43,264 nucleotides of DNA from Aeriscardovia sp. (GCA_017538895.1 JAFYHY010000038.1:1-43264), one strand, 5' to 3'. Shown: positions 17,575 through 29,942, counted from the first letter of the stretch. Translations and numbers: made by a program. The notes: generated by a model not told the origin, from the letters alone.

Positions 17575-17654
17575 ATGCGTCAGTGCAAAAGCACTAATGA
17601 AAACTATATGTTATTTATTTATTTCTGTCAACATGTGTGTCTTACTTTATTAGT

Positions 17655-17684
17655 TTGACAATGCGTGAAATATTTGTGTCATAA
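17655..17684 (+). promoter_or_regulatory. Candidate promoter of the atp operon
   Basis: A perfect TTGACA (17655-17660) is followed 18 bases later by TCATAA, a weak -10. It lies about 77 bases before the atpB start. The region 17575-17760 holds no gene. Confidence 0.35.
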
Positions 17685-17760
17685 CAATCAGTTAAACTTT
17701 TATAGTTTGCATAACATAGATGTTTATGCACAATTTCATGTATCAAGAAGGACGGAAATA

Positions 17761-18690
17761 GTGTTTGGCTCAATAGGACTCGGTTATTCGTTGTCGCTTG
17801 CTTCTGCAAGTGGTCCGGATTTCCCAACACTTAAAGAAATTCTTCCACAGCCAGGACTCTTTGTTGGTACGCCAGTTGCGGTAAATAGTATTATTCTTAT
17901 TCGTTTAATCGCGACTGCGTTCATCATTATTTTCATGTGCATTTGTGCATCACGCGCTAAAGTTATTCCAGGTCGTATGCAAAATGCTATTGAAATGTTG
18001 GTGGATTTCATCCGTCATAGTATCGTCTATGAATTTTTGGGAGAAGAGCGTGGTAAGAGCTATACCAATCTTATCATTACTCTCTTTGTTTCCATCTTCT
18101 TGTTCAATTTCTGCGAAAATATTCCAGGAATGAACGTTGCAGCAACTACGACCATTGCTATGCCACTTATCTTCGCAATTTGGTCACTGATAAATTATTG
18201 GGCTGCGGGAATCCGAAGCAAAGGATTATGGAAATTCCTCAAGGATGAGCTTTTCCCGGCTGGTGTTCCATGGCCAATCTATATTCTTCTAGCACCGATT
18301 AACCTTCTTGAGATCATCATCATCCGTCCATTTTCTTTGACTGTTCGTTTGTTTATTAACATGGTTGCTGGATACCTTCTTGTTGGCCTATGTTTTGCGG
18401 CAACACAGTACTTCCTTGTTGAATGCTCTAATTGGGGTTTCAAGGCTCTCGGCGTTGTTACATTAGCAGGTGGTCTTATTATGACCGTCTTTGAAATCCT
18501 TGTTGATGCATTACAGGCATTCATTTTCGCTGTTTTGACTGCTGCATATATCATGTTGAGTTTGCCAGAACAAGATGAAGTTAGTGGTGGAGATCCAGAA
18601 AAAGCTACTGCTACTGGTTTAGTTATTGAAGATGCTAAACAGGTGATGAATTCTCCTGCAGGTCAATCAACACATGCTGAAGTTGCATAG
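17761..18690 (+). CDS. atpB: F1Fo ATP synthase subunit a
   Basis: This membrane subunit forms the two proton half-channels next to the c-ring. The essential arginine is in RPFSLTVRLFINMVAGYLLV, and five to six hydrophobic helices are visible. I place the start at GTG 17761, preceded by AGAAGGA at 8 bases, giving 309 residues. An upstream in-frame ATG (17665) would add a 32-residue polar extension not expected in the family and lying in the promoter region. This is the first gene of an eight-gene operon in canonical order. The C-terminal tail (about 280-309) is long and charged. Unlike many operons, no atpI precedes it. Confidence 0.95.
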   Translation: MFGSIGLGYSLSLASASGPDFPTLKEILPQPGLFVGTPVAVNSIILIRLIATAFIIIFMCICASRAKVIPGRMQNAIEMLVDFIRHSIVYEFLGEERGKSYTNLIITLFVSIFLFNFCENIPGMNVAATTTIAMPLIFAIWSLINYWAAGIRSKGLWKFLKDELFPAGVPWPIYILLAPINLLEIIIIRPFSLTVRLFINMVAGYLLVGLCFAATQYFLVECSNWGFKALGVVTLAGGLIMTVFEILVDALQAFIFAVLTAAYIMLSLPEQDEVSGGDPEKATATGLVIEDAKQVMNSPAGQSTHAEVA

Positions 18691-18746
18691 TTGTCGATTA
18701 GCTTGAAGAATATTTAGTTTTTGGCGTGAACGTCATAAAAATATAG

Positions 18747-18986
<240 letters not shown>

Positions 18987-19008
18987 TTTTCACTGAAAGG
19001 GGATCGCC

Positions 19009-19572
19009 GTGCATACGGTAATCGCTGAAGATCTTGGAGCCCAGCTGTTCTTTCCGAAGGATTACGATCTCATCTGGTCAACGGTTGTCCTCATTGTGCT
19101 GCTTATTGTTTTTGCGAAGTACGTTATGCCTAAATTCAATCAGGTTTTAGACGAGCGTACAAAACAAATTCAAGGGCAGATAGAAGAGGCGACTAAAGCA
19201 AGACGAGCCGCCGAATCAGCGAAAAAAGAGTACGAAGATCGTTTAGCTCAGGCTCAAGCTGAAGCTACAAAGATTCGAAATGATGCTCGTTCTGAAGCAT
19301 CTCAAATTATTGAGGATGCTCGCACACAAGCTCAACTCGAAGCTGCAGCAATCACAGATAATGCGCAGAAAGCAATTGATGCTCAGAAGCAACAAGCGAT
19401 GATCAGTTTAAAGAAGGATGTCGGCACATTAGCTACAACTCTTGCAGGTAAGATTCTTGGCACCAAATTGGAAGATAGTGCTGTCCAATCATCGATGATT
19501 GACTCACTCATTGATGGATTAGAAAAAGATCAATCAAATCTTTCACATACTGATCAGACTTTTACTGAGTAA
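19009..19572 (+). CDS. atpF: F1Fo ATP synthase subunit b
   Basis: This 187-residue peripheral-stalk subunit has one N-terminal membrane helix (about 23-41) and a long Ala/Glu/Lys-rich coiled coil (about 50-160) that reaches up to F1. The motif MPKFNQVLDERTKQIQGQIE marks the start of the stalk. It begins with GTG at 19009, preceded by AAAGGGG, 22 bases after atpE. Confidence 0.96.
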   Translation: MHTVIAEDLGAQLFFPKDYDLIWSTVVLIVLLIVFAKYVMPKFNQVLDERTKQIQGQIEEATKARRAAESAKKEYEDRLAQAQAEATKIRNDARSEASQIIEDARTQAQLEAAAITDNAQKAIDAQKQQAMISLKKDVGTLATTLAGKILGTKLEDSAVQSSMIDSLIDGLEKDQSNLSHTDQTFTE

Positions 19573-19597
19573 AAGCTTACGGCGGAAGGAATAGAAA

Positions 19598-20419
19598 GTG
19601 CACGGAGAAGCTTCTCTAAGATCTGAACGTGATGTACAGATCGCATTTTCCAGCAAAATTCAAGCTGCTGGCGCCGAAGGCTTGCAGAATGGTATTTGCT
19701 TTTTCAAGGTTTCTTCTTTACTGGATGCAAATTCACGTTTAGCAGAAACACTTGCTGATCCAGCTGGTCAAGTAGAAGCAAAACAGAAGTTGGTCAAAAG
19801 CATATTTGCTGGCTCTAATATCGAGAAATTAGTTCTCGAAATCCTTGACAAGATTGTTTCTTTGCCTTGGAGTGCTCCAGAAGATATTGCTGATATTGTC
19901 GAGAATCTCGGCATATCCTGCATCTTTGCTGCAAGTGATGCAGCTGGTCAAACTGATGAAGTAGCTACTCAGCTCGCAGATATTAATTCTGCTATTCTTA
20001 ATCATCCGATTGTGCGACAGCACTTATCAGATACTCATGTCAGTTCAGAAACACGTGTTCAGTTCTGGCGTAATCTGTTTGCTGATGCACATCTGAATCA
20101 ATACACCGTTGTTCTTGCTGAACATGCAACCACAGATTTACGTGGACGCAAATACGTTTCCGCTATTGAATGGTTGATTAAGAAAATTTCTGAGCATAAG
20201 AACCGTTATGTTGTACAAATTACATGCGCTGCACATTTAACGCAGGAACAACAGAACCGGTTAATCAACATCTATACACGGAAACTTAATCATTCTGTGC
20301 ACTTAGATATCACTGTTGATCCGACAGTTCTGGGTGGCCTACGTATTCAGTGTGGTGCTGATGTAACTGATACAACAGTTGTAGCTCAGCTAGAAAACTT
20401 ACGTAAAACTTTAAGGTAA
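19598..20419 (+). CDS. atpH: F1Fo ATP synthase subunit delta
   Basis: This 273-residue F1 subunit links the b-stalk to the top of alpha3beta3. The C-terminal part carries the typical VDPTVLGGLRIQCGADVTDTT. It is longer than the roughly 180 residues of E. coli delta, as is common in actinobacteria, because of an extended N-terminal half. The start is GTG at 19598, with GGCGGAAGGA upstream. It lies 25 bases after atpF and 68 bases before atpA. Confidence 0.94.
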   Translation: MHGEASLRSERDVQIAFSSKIQAAGAEGLQNGICFFKVSSLLDANSRLAETLADPAGQVEAKQKLVKSIFAGSNIEKLVLEILDKIVSLPWSAPEDIADIVENLGISCIFAASDAAGQTDEVATQLADINSAILNHPIVRQHLSDTHVSSETRVQFWRNLFADAHLNQYTVVLAEHATTDLRGRKYVSAIEWLIKKISEHKNRYVVQITCAAHLTQEQQNRLINIYTRKLNHSVHLDITVDPTVLGGLRIQCGADVTDTTVVAQLENLRKTLR

Positions 20420-20487
20420 GGTCTTAGATCTTCGTCAGACTCTTAATGAGGCGACGTTTTTGAAGTTATAGATAAAGGAGAAATTCC

Positions 20488-22137
20488 ATGGCTGAATTGG
20501 AGATCAATCCAGCCTCGATCCGGAAAGCATTGGACGATTTTGTCGACTCCTACGAGCCTTCGGCAACACCAACTGAAGAAGTTGGTCATGTCAAGACTGC
20601 TGGAGACGGTATCGCTCAGGTAACTGGTTTACCAGGGTGCATGTCGAATGAATTGCTTGTTTTTGAGGATGGAACGCAAGGTCTTGCGTTTAACTTGGAC
20701 GAGCGAGAAATCGGTGTAGTCGTTCTTGGTGATTTTTCTGGCATCGAGGAAGGCCAGGAAGTCCGTCGTACAGGACAGGTTCTTTCTGTTCCTGTTGGTG
20801 ATGGATATCTTGGTCGTGTGGTTAATCCTCTCGGTGAACCAATCGATGGTCTAGGTGAGATTAAGGTAGAAGGCCGTCGTATTCTTGAGGCTCAGGCACC
20901 AGATGTTATTCATCGTAAGTCTGTTTTTGAACCACTCCAAACTGGTTTGAAGGCAATCGATGCGATGGTTCCTATCGGTCGTGGTCAGCGTCAGTTAATC
21001 ATTGGCGACCGTCAGACTGGTAAGACTGCAATTGCACTGGATGCCATCATCAATCAGAAGGCTAACTGGGAAAGCGGAGACCCAACAAAGCAGGTTCGCT
21101 GCATTTATGTAGCAATTGGCCAAAAGGGTTCTACTATTGCTGGTGTTAAGGCCTCTCTTGAAGAAAATGATGCAATGAAGTACACCACTATCGTGGCAGC
21201 TCCAGCATCGGATTCTGCAGGTTTCAAGTACATTGCACCATATACTGGTTCTGCTATCGGTCAGTATTGGATGTACAACGGTAAGCATGTTTTGATTATC
21301 TTCGATGATCTTTCCAAGCAAGCTGAAGCCTATCGAGCAATTTCACTTTTGCTCCGTCGTCCACCTGGGCGTGAAGCATATCCAGGTGATGTCTTCTACC
21401 TTCACTCCCGTCTGCTGGAACGCTGTGCTAAGCTTTCCGATGATATGGGTGGTGGCTCAATGACTGGTTTGCCAATCATTGAGACTAAGGCAAATGATAT
21501 CTCTGCATATATTCCGACAAACGTCATCTCCATCACTGATGGTCAGATCTTCTTGCAGTCTGATCTTTTCAATGCAAACCAGCGTCCAGCTATTGATGTT
21601 GGTCAGTCTGTTTCTCGCGTTGGTGGTGCTGCACAGACAAAGGCTTTGAAGAAGGTTTCCGGAACATTAAAGATCTCGTTAGCTCGCTACCGTGATTTGC
21701 AAGGTTTCGCTATGTTCGCTTCTGATTTGGATCCTGCTACTAAGGCAGAATTAACTCGTGGCGCACACTTAATGGAACTTTTGAAGCAGCCTCAGTTCCA
21801 TCCAGTTGCAATGGAAAAGCAGGTTGTCTCTGTCTGGGCTGGTACTCATGGCAAGCTTGACGATCTGGATATTGAAGATGTTTTGCCATTTGAAAGTCAG
21901 CTTCATGACTATCTTGAGCACAATACTGACATCCTTGATATCATCCGTGAGACAAGCAACTTCACTAGCGACACTGAAAAAGCACTTGACGAGGCTATTG
22001 AAGACTTCCGTAAGACCTTCATTATGCATGATGGTAAGCCACTTGTTGTTCCAACAGGTGTAAATGCAGAAGAGCCAGAGTCAATTCAACAAGAAAAGCT
22101 TGTTGTTGGCAAAGGCATGAAGAAAGAACGGAAGTAA
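20488..22137 (+). CDS. atpA: F1Fo ATP synthase subunit alpha
   Basis: This 549-residue non-catalytic nucleotide-binding subunit has the P-loop [11 protein letters not shown] and the region [20 protein letters not shown], followed by [20 protein letters not shown], all strongly conserved. AAGGAG precedes the ATG at 20488. Codon use is that of a highly expressed gene. The stop is only 3 bases from atpG, so translation is probably coupled. Confidence 0.98.
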   Translation: MAELEINPASIRKALDDFVDSYEPSATPTEEVGHVKTAGDGIAQVTGLPGCMSNELLVFEDGTQGLAFNLDEREIGVVVLGDFSGIEEGQEVRRTGQVLSVPVGDGYLGRVVNPLGEPIDGLGEIKVEGRRILEAQAPDVIHRKSVFEPLQTGLKAIDAMVPIGRGQRQLIIGDRQTGKTAIALDAIINQKANWESGDPTKQVRCIYVAIGQKGSTIAGVKASLEENDAMKYTTIVAAPASDSAGFKYIAPYTGSAIGQYWMYNGKHVLIIFDDLSKQAEAYRAISLLLRRPPGREAYPGDVFYLHSRLLERCAKLSDDMGGGSMTGLPIIETKANDISAYIPTNVISITDGQIFLQSDLFNANQRPAIDVGQSVSRVGGAAQTKALKKVSGTLKISLARYRDLQGFAMFASDLDPATKAELTRGAHLMELLKQPQFHPVAMEKQVVSVWAGTHGKLDDLDIEDVLPFESQLHDYLEHNTDILDIIRETSNFTSDTEKALDEAIEDFRKTFIMHDGKPLVVPTGVNAEEPESIQQEKLVVGKGMKKERK

Positions 22138-22140
22138 CAG

Positions 22141-24567
<2,427 letters not shown>

Positions 24568-24568
<1 letters not shown>

Positions 24569-24873
24569 TGGCAGCACCAGTTTTTCAGGTTTCTCTGCAG
24601 GCGTCTGATCATCCTTTATGGTCCGGAAATGCAACCTACGTTATCGTCCCAGATCGTGACGGTGCACAAGCGTTCCTCGGTAATCACGAGCCGGTCTTGT
24701 TACTCCTCAAAGAAGGAAACGTCCAAATCACTAAAGAAGACGGTACACAAATCTTCTTCCACATTGATGACGGATTCGCTTCCTTCGACAGCAACTACCT
24801 TGTTATCGCTGTCGATCACGGTGAGGAAGCAACAGCTCAAAACTCTGAGGATAGCTCATCACAAAAGAACTGA
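24568..24873 (+). CDS. atpC: F1Fo ATP synthase subunit epsilon
   Basis: This 101-residue protein corresponds to the N-terminal beta-sandwich of epsilon, with FQVSLQASDHPLW at the start, AFLGNHEPVLLLLKEG and FASFDSNYLVIAVDHGEE. The C-terminal helical hairpin that inhibits ATP hydrolysis in E. coli is missing, replaced by a short Ser/Glu/Asp tail. This short form is common in actinobacteria. It overlaps atpD by one base and ends the operon. Confidence 0.93.
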
Positions 24874-24904
24874 TTAAACCTATTCAGTAATGAGGAGAAA
24901 GAGC

Positions 24905-24945
24905 ATGGGGGTTACTGTATCAACCACTGACACAGTAACCCCCAT
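24905..24945. terminator. Hairpin between atpC and nucS
   Basis: ATGGGGGTTACTGT pairs perfectly over 14 bp with ACAGTAACCCCCAT around a 13-base loop. There is no T tract on the plus side, so it may attenuate rather than end transcription. It overlaps a possible 21-codon ORF (24905-24970) described in the findings. Confidence 0.55.
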
Positions 24946-24966
24946 ATCTATTATTAGGATAGAAAA

Positions 24967-25671
24967 ATGAGAATTATTGTTGCGACATGTTCTGCCGAAT
25001 ACACTGGTCGTTTAAAAGCAAATCTGCCACAAGCACGCCGCGTCATCATGATTAAATCAGATTCCAGTGTCCTTATTTTTTCTGAAGCAGGATCCTATAA
25101 ACCATTAAATTGGATGATTGCTCCTTGTACCATTACAGAACATCATCTCATTGGTCTCACAACAGACAATGATCACGATACCTATCTCACCACACTCGAA
25201 GTAGCATCAGAAAAAACAACAGATCATCTTGTGATTACACTCTACGAAGTTTTCAGCGACCAAACTTTCGACCTCGGCGAAGAACCAGGACTCGTCAAAG
25301 ATGGCGTGGAAGACCATCTCCAACATTACCTTGCTGAACAAATCGACCGAATCGGCAAAGGTGCACGATTAATACGACGAGAATACCCAACACCAATCGG
25401 ACCAGTCGATATCCTCGCCGTCGACAACCAAGGAATCACCACCGCCATCGAAATCAAACGACACGGTGGTATCGCAGGCGTCGAACAATTAACACGCTAT
25501 GTCACCTTACTCAACCGCGACACCCGCCTCGCACCAGTACGCGGCATCTTCGCCGCTCAAACCATCACACCACAAGCACGCACACTAGCAGAAGACCGCG
25601 GATTCGAATGCCTCATTCTCGACTACGAAGAGATGAAAGATGAAGGCGACCACAGCATCACACTCTTCTAA
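24967..25671 (+). CDS. nucS: Mismatch-specific endonuclease NucS/EndoMS
   Basis: This 234-residue nuclease performs the non-canonical mismatch repair of actinobacteria, which lack MutS/MutL. The N-terminal half (about 1-115) is the DNA-binding/dimerisation domain. The C-terminal half is a RecB-like nuclease with GPVDILAVD, the catalytic AIEIKRHGGI and GVEQLTRYV. The last residues, SITLF, resemble the short C-terminal motif that contacts the sliding clamp in relatives (inference). Its location after atpC matches other actinobacteria. TTAGGAT precedes the ATG at 24967. The second half is written almost entirely in A/C-ending codons. Confidence 0.95.
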   Translation: MRIIVATCSAEYTGRLKANLPQARRVIMIKSDSSVLIFSEAGSYKPLNWMIAPCTITEHHLIGLTTDNDHDTYLTTLEVASEKTTDHLVITLYEVFSDQTFDLGEEPGLVKDGVEDHLQHYLAEQIDRIGKGARLIRREYPTPIGPVDILAVDNQGITTAIEIKRHGGIAGVEQLTRYVTLLNRDTRLAPVRGIFAAQTITPQARTLAEDRGFECLILDYEEMKDEGDHSITLF

Positions 25672-25682
25672 AAAGATAAAAA

Positions 25683-25727
25683 AATGAGGGCAAAAAAGAA
25701 TAAATCTTTTTAACCCTCATTATTTTT
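25683..25727. terminator. Terminator between nucS and the FKBP gene
   Basis: AATGAGGG (25683-25690) pairs with CCCTCATT (25714-25721), with an inner A/T stem AAAAAGA/TCTTTTT. T-rich tails occur on both sides, so it can serve both convergent genes. Confidence 0.8.
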
Positions 25728-25735
25728 AATTAAAA

Positions 25736-26704
25736 CTAATTCTTATAAGCACCAAGAATATCAACAACAAAAACAAGAGTTGAATTTGCTGGAATACCAT
25801 TGTTAGACGTACTACCATATCCAAGATCAGGTGGAATAACCAGAAGAACCTGAGAACCAACTTTCTTACCAACTAAACCTTGCTGGAAACCTTTAATCGT
25901 ATTCGATAACTGGAAATCAACGGAATTCTTCCACTCAGAATTGAATTCCTTACCATTACTAAGAATCCATCCCGAATACTTGACAACAGCAGTATCATTC
26001 GCAGTTAATGTGGCACCATTACCCTGAATAAGATCCTGAGATACAAGCTTTCCATTAGATTTATAATTATTCATATTAATTGATGTCGGAACGCCATCAG
26101 AATTGAATGTAACTTTTGGCAAATCAGCTGGAATATTTGTTACTTTTGTTCCTTGTGCTTTATCAAGATCTTTACTCACGCTCACGATAGTTAAAGCAGT
26201 GATATAGGAGTCACTTGCATTAGCCACACTAGATGAAGAACTTGAAGAAGAGTTATTTGTGTTACTTGTACTCGTACCAGAGATACCGAATGCGATCGTA
26301 GCGCCAACTTTTTGAGCTTCAAATATATTGAGATAAGACTGCTTGACATTACTATTCAGAACAAGAGTACATACTGGTGTGTTCTTGGTCCATGTTGAAT
26401 CAATGACGGCACCAGTACGGGCATTGTAGGTAATATCTTGAGTACATACTCGGTCACCGGATTGAAGTTGTTGGCCAGTACCTTTAATGAGTACTGCGTA
26501 TGAGTTTTCTTTAATTGTCATTGGTTTTTTGAAATATACAGTTGGTTGTTTACCAGATTCACCTTTAGCTGTGACCCCTTGCAATTCAGCTAATGTTGAT
26601 GCTGAAGAATTGCCACAAGCAACGACACTAAGGCACATTACGATACTGGCTACCGAAATAGCGATCGTCTTCAAAATAGAATGATGAGAATGTCTCGTTA
26701 TCAT
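25736..26704 (-). CDS. FKBP-type peptidyl-prolyl isomerase lipoprotein
   Basis: This 322-residue lipoprotein has a signal peptide ending in the lipobox VVAC (Cys30), so it is anchored outside the membrane. The C-terminal domain (about 215-320) is a clear FKBP fold: VKYSGWILSNGKEFNSEW, IKGFQQGLVGKKVGSQVLLV and IPPDLGYGS. A more degenerate FKBP-like half precedes it (about 50-150). The two are joined by a serine-rich linker (run of eight Ser near residue 155). It probably assists folding of secreted proteins. It is divergent from the two-pass membrane protein at 26774. Confidence 0.9.
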   Translation of the reverse strand: MITRHSHHSILKTIAISVASIVMCLSVVACGNSSASTLAELQGVTAKGESGKQPTVYFKKPMTIKENSYAVLIKGTGQQLQSGDRVCTQDITYNARTGAVIDSTWTKNTPVCTLVLNSNVKQSYLNIFEAQKVGATIAFGISGTSTSNTNNSSSSSSSSVANASDSYITALTIVSVSKDLDKAQGTKVTNIPADLPKVTFNSDGVPTSINMNNYKSNGKLVSQDLIQGNGATLTANDTAVVKYSGWILSNGKEFNSEWKNSVDFQLSNTIKGFQQGLVGKKVGSQVLLVIPPDLGYGSTSNNGIPANSTLVFVVDILGAYKN

Positions 26705-26773
26705 TTAATTAACATTAATCAGTGCATAAGAAAATATGATGAGTTATATCCCTCGACGTAGAATGAGGGAGTT

Positions 26774-28930
26774 ATGAAAAAGAAGCAGAGTCAAAAAATA
26801 CAGTCTATACACAAAACGCAGGAGCAGATGCAAATAATGGATGAGGAGAGTCAAACACCAGATAAGGCAACAGAAGCTGAGGTGCAGCCCTTAGTTGATT
26901 TTCCTGTGAGCTTTGAGCCGTTAGAAGCATCTGTTCAGCATACTGATCTTGATGAGATTACTGAGAAAGCTGAGGAAATTCCTCCGCTTATTTTAGATTC
27001 TCATAAGCATACTAGTCATCGTGCAGCGCCTCGTTCAAAAGAGGAACGTAAACGTGCGACAAAAAATCGTTCATTGCATAGTCCTCGTCGTGCGAAAGAT
27101 CCAACATACCCATTAGATCGTTTTTTGGAAAATACGTCTTCGCGACGACGTAAGCGTCGTAAAGAAGAAGAGATTGAATTAAGCTTTGCTAAAAAAGCGA
27201 AGCAGTTAGCTCAGAGTAAGGCGAATCAGGAAGAATCTGCTTCTCAGGAAGAACAGCGTCAATATCAGGCATCGCAAGCTGCAAAATCAGCTGAGGTACA
27301 GAATTTTGCGACGAATCGTTCTTTATCAATACGGTATCCACGGTATGCCAAAATTATGCGTTTTGTGGTGGCTCCTCTTTTTCTTCTTCTTGCAATTATT
27401 TGTTTTGTGTTTTCATTGTTGAATGCAACGGTATGGCGTCCGGCGGCTGTTGTGTCGGCACAAACTACTGCGTCGACTCGTTATATTGCAACAGAACCAG
27501 GCGTGTTGCCGTTAGTGAATAATACTGTTGATATTCATGTTGATTCAAGTAAACCAGTGTGTTTAGCAGTTGGTACTAATAATGATATTGCTGGCTGGTT
27601 AGGATCAACTTCATATACGCATATTGAAGGTTTGTCGTCGTGGAGTCAGTTGCATTCTGTGGTGGCGCGGGGGGATGCGTTATCATCCGGTAGTCAGCAG
27701 AATTCGCAGGTTAATTTCCAAGATTCTGATTTGTGGATCACAATGAAATGTGGCACAGATTTAGCATTGCAGTGGAAGGCTGAGAATAATCAAGCATTAA
27801 TTATTGATACCATGCCGTTTGAGAAGACACAGCAGTCGACTACTACGAATACCAGTCAGGTTAATCCGACGACAGTTATCTTAACGTGGCATAGGACGCA
27901 AGTATCCAATCAGGCGCGACCAGTGTTAATGATTGGTATTCTCTTGTTGCTGTGTGCTTTCTTCTGTGCGACAGTTCTTTCAATGCCTGCGCATCATCGT
28001 CGTAAGTCACGGAAGCGTCGTTTGTCAGAGCAAAAAGCTCGTGCAAAGAAACGTAAACAGCAGGGAATTGATGAGGAACAGCCGGCTCCTGGTATTGGTG
28101 CTGATGCACCACGATGGGCTAATGATCATGTGTCCTTGCGACGACGTGTTGAATCACGGCGACGTCATGCGAATCCAACAGCAGCTAATCAAGGTTTAGC
28201 ACGTGTTGTCAGTAGTATTACAAAGCCGCATATTGCTACGTCGCAGGTTCGTCCAATTGGCGCTGAGAACGCGGAAAATGATGATGTTCAATCTACGCAG
28301 GTTCTTATTCTTAGTGATTTGCTGAAACAAAAGATGACAGAGTCAGATCATGAAGAGTCTGATAACGAATCTACGCAGGTTATTGATCTGAAAGCGTTAC
28401 AAGAAAAATTAGCAGCAGATGAGAAAAAGAATGCTAATCAAACGCCAGAAGAATCTCAGAAAGCAGCTTTGAAATCTGATGCTTTGAAGAGACTAAAACC
28501 AATTCTGAAAGGATCAAAAACAACTGTCCAAGAGCTTGCTGCTGGAACGGCTTTCTCAGTCACCTCATCAGCTGAAAGTGAACCAGACACTGCTTCATCG
28601 ACCAATGGTCCAGCCATTGTCGATATCCGCGGCGTGAATATGGTCGCTCGTACACAAAAGGCTTCTTCTATTCTTGCTCCAGAAAAACCAGAGCAAATAC
28701 CAGACCCATTACAACAACCAACAGTACATGGGCAACCAAGCAGTGAGGAAGTAGCAGACTATCTTCAGCGACTGTCTCAAGAACTTGAACAAGTGAAAGA
28801 AGCAGACGCTCCACAAGACCATCAAGTACAAAGAATTGATGGCGAACACTTACAAGTCAACAAATTTGCTAAAACTGGAAACCATGCTATCGACGATGAA
28901 TCGAAGGAGACAACAAAACACAATGAGTAA
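26774..28930 (+). CDS. Unknown large two-pass membrane protein with charged cytoplasmic tails
   Basis: This 718-residue protein has no family I can name. The N-terminal 190 residues are charged, with Lys/Arg clusters (SRRRKRRKEEE). A first membrane helix (about 195-217) is followed by an extracytoplasmic domain of about 160 residues. A second helix (about 380-402) follows, then basic clusters (RRKSRKRR) and a long acidic, presumably disordered C-terminal region. That region holds two copies of an acidic-STQV-hydrophobic motif (about 505-520 and 531-546), encoded by the 14-base direct repeat AATCTACGCAGGTT. GAGGGA precedes the ATG. Its last 8 bases overlap the following lipoprotein gene. Codon style changes abruptly near 28490. 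Confidence 0.7.
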   Translation: MKKKQSQKIQSIHKTQEQMQIMDEESQTPDKATEAEVQPLVDFPVSFEPLEASVQHTDLDEITEKAEEIPPLILDSHKHTSHRAAPRSKEERKRATKNRSLHSPRRAKDPTYPLDRFLENTSSRRRKRRKEEEIELSFAKKAKQLAQSKANQEESASQEEQRQYQASQAAKSAEVQNFATNRSLSIRYPRYAKIMRFVVAPLFLLLAIICFVFSLLNATVWRPAAVVSAQTTASTRYIATEPGVLPLVNNTVDIHVDSSKPVCLAVGTNNDIAGWLGSTSYTHIEGLSSWSQLHSVVARGDALSSGSQQNSQVNFQDSDLWITMKCGTDLALQWKAENNQALIIDTMPFEKTQQSTTTNTSQVNPTTVILTWHRTQVSNQARPVLMIGILLLLCAFFCATVLSMPAHHRRKSRKRRLSEQKARAKKRKQQGIDEEQPAPGIGADAPRWANDHVSLRRRVESRRRHANPTAANQGLARVVSSITKPHIATSQVRPIGAENAENDDVQSTQVLILSDLLKQKMTESDHEESDNESTQVIDLKALQEKLAADEKKNANQTPEESQKAALKSDALKRLKPILKGSKTTVQELAAGTAFSVTSSAESEPDTASSTNGPAIVDIRGVNMVARTQKASSILAPEKPEQIPDPLQQPTVHGQPSSEEVADYLQRLSQELEQVKEADAPQDHQVQRIDGEHLQVNKFAKTGNHAIDDESKETTKHNE

Positions 28931-29942
28931 AATAACGCTCAAAAAAACTGTAGCGCTTCTTACCTGTGTCGTTTCTCTCATAGGAGTTAGCGCATGCGGC
29001 AACCTTGTTCCACAGCCAAAACAATCAAGTTCACTTGATAGCACAGCACCAGCTGTTACTCTTGGACAAGAAGAAAACATTGAGAAAAAAATCCTTGACG
29101 TGATCACGAAAGCGGACAATGCTAAAGATTCATCTCTTCTCTCCACACGAGTAGATGGACCAGAACTCCAAATTCGTTCCAGCCAATTAACTGTTTTGAA
29201 AGATACAAACCAACCTAACTCTAACATGGACATCCCATCAGGAATTAGACAGGTTATCCTTCCACTCAATACAGAATGGCCGCGAAACATTTTTGTCATC
29301 ACTCAAGCAGCCCAAGACCAACAGGCAGAACGACTCCTGGTCCTGACACAAAACTCAGCATATGACAACTATAAATTATGGGGATTAGTTCGTCTCTTCT
29401 CTGGTGTCACCCTTCCAAAATTCCCAATCCAAACCATTGGAGCTAAATCAGGCAGCCTGGACGATACTGGCCTAGTTGCCACCCCACGAGAAGCACTCGC
29501 TATGTATGCGAATGTTTTGGAGAATGGTTCAAGTTCTGTGGATGCGTCGAAGGTAACGAGTGGGCAATTCATTCAGCAGTTAAGTAATTTGACGAATGCG
29601 GTTCAGCAGGCTGTGAGTGCTAATCAGGGATGGCAGAAACAAGTTTTTACTCCTGATTATCAGACAGCAAAGATTATGCGTGCTTCTAATGGTGGTGATC
29701 TTGTTGTTGCGCAGATTAATTCTGTATGGACTCGTTATGCTGGAAAAGGTCGTCAATCTGAGCCTGCTACTGATGCAGAAAAAGTGCTTTTTGGTAAGGC
29801 TACGCCAACATCAATGATGAAAGTAACATATGTCAATGTGGTGGCGTTGTATATTCCTCCGACATCTGAAGGTGCCAAAATTGAAGCTGTTGGGGCCGAA
29901 AGACAGCCAATCTCTGTTCAGGCAATTCCAGATAATAAGTGA
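28923..29942 (+). CDS. Unknown lipoprotein
   Basis: This 339-residue protein has a lipoprotein signal peptide with lipobox VSAC (Cys25), so it is membrane-tethered outside the cell. After a Ser/Gln linker there are two mixed alpha/beta portions: one around GPELQIRSSQLTVLKD and QVILPLNTEWPRNIFVITQ, the other around PREALAMYANVLENGSS. No catalytic motif is evident. I place the start at ATG 28923, because the following residues form the signal peptide; AAGGAGA lies about 13 bases upstream. It overlaps the preceding gene by 8 bases. Codon style switches near 29505. Confidence 0.75.
   Translation: MSKITLKKTVALLTCVVSLIGVSACGNLVPQPKQSSSLDSTAPAVTLGQEENIEKKILDVITKADNAKDSSLLSTRVDGPELQIRSSQLTVLKDTNQPNSNMDIPSGIRQVILPLNTEWPRNIFVITQAAQDQQAERLLVLTQNSAYDNYKLWGLVRLFSGVTLPKFPIQTIGAKSGSLDDTGLVATPREALAMYANVLENGSSSVDASKVTSGQFIQQLSNLTNAVQQAVSANQGWQKQVFTPDYQTAKIMRASNGGDLVVAQINSVWTRYAGKGRQSEPATDAEKVLFGKATPTSMMKVTYVNVVALYIPPTSEGAKIEAVGAERQPISVQAIPDNK

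Noticed and set aside
17665..17760. N-terminal extension of atpB from ATG 17665
   Set aside because: It would begin within 5 bases of the TTGACA box, shows no family similarity, and the GTG at 17761 has a good ribosome site.
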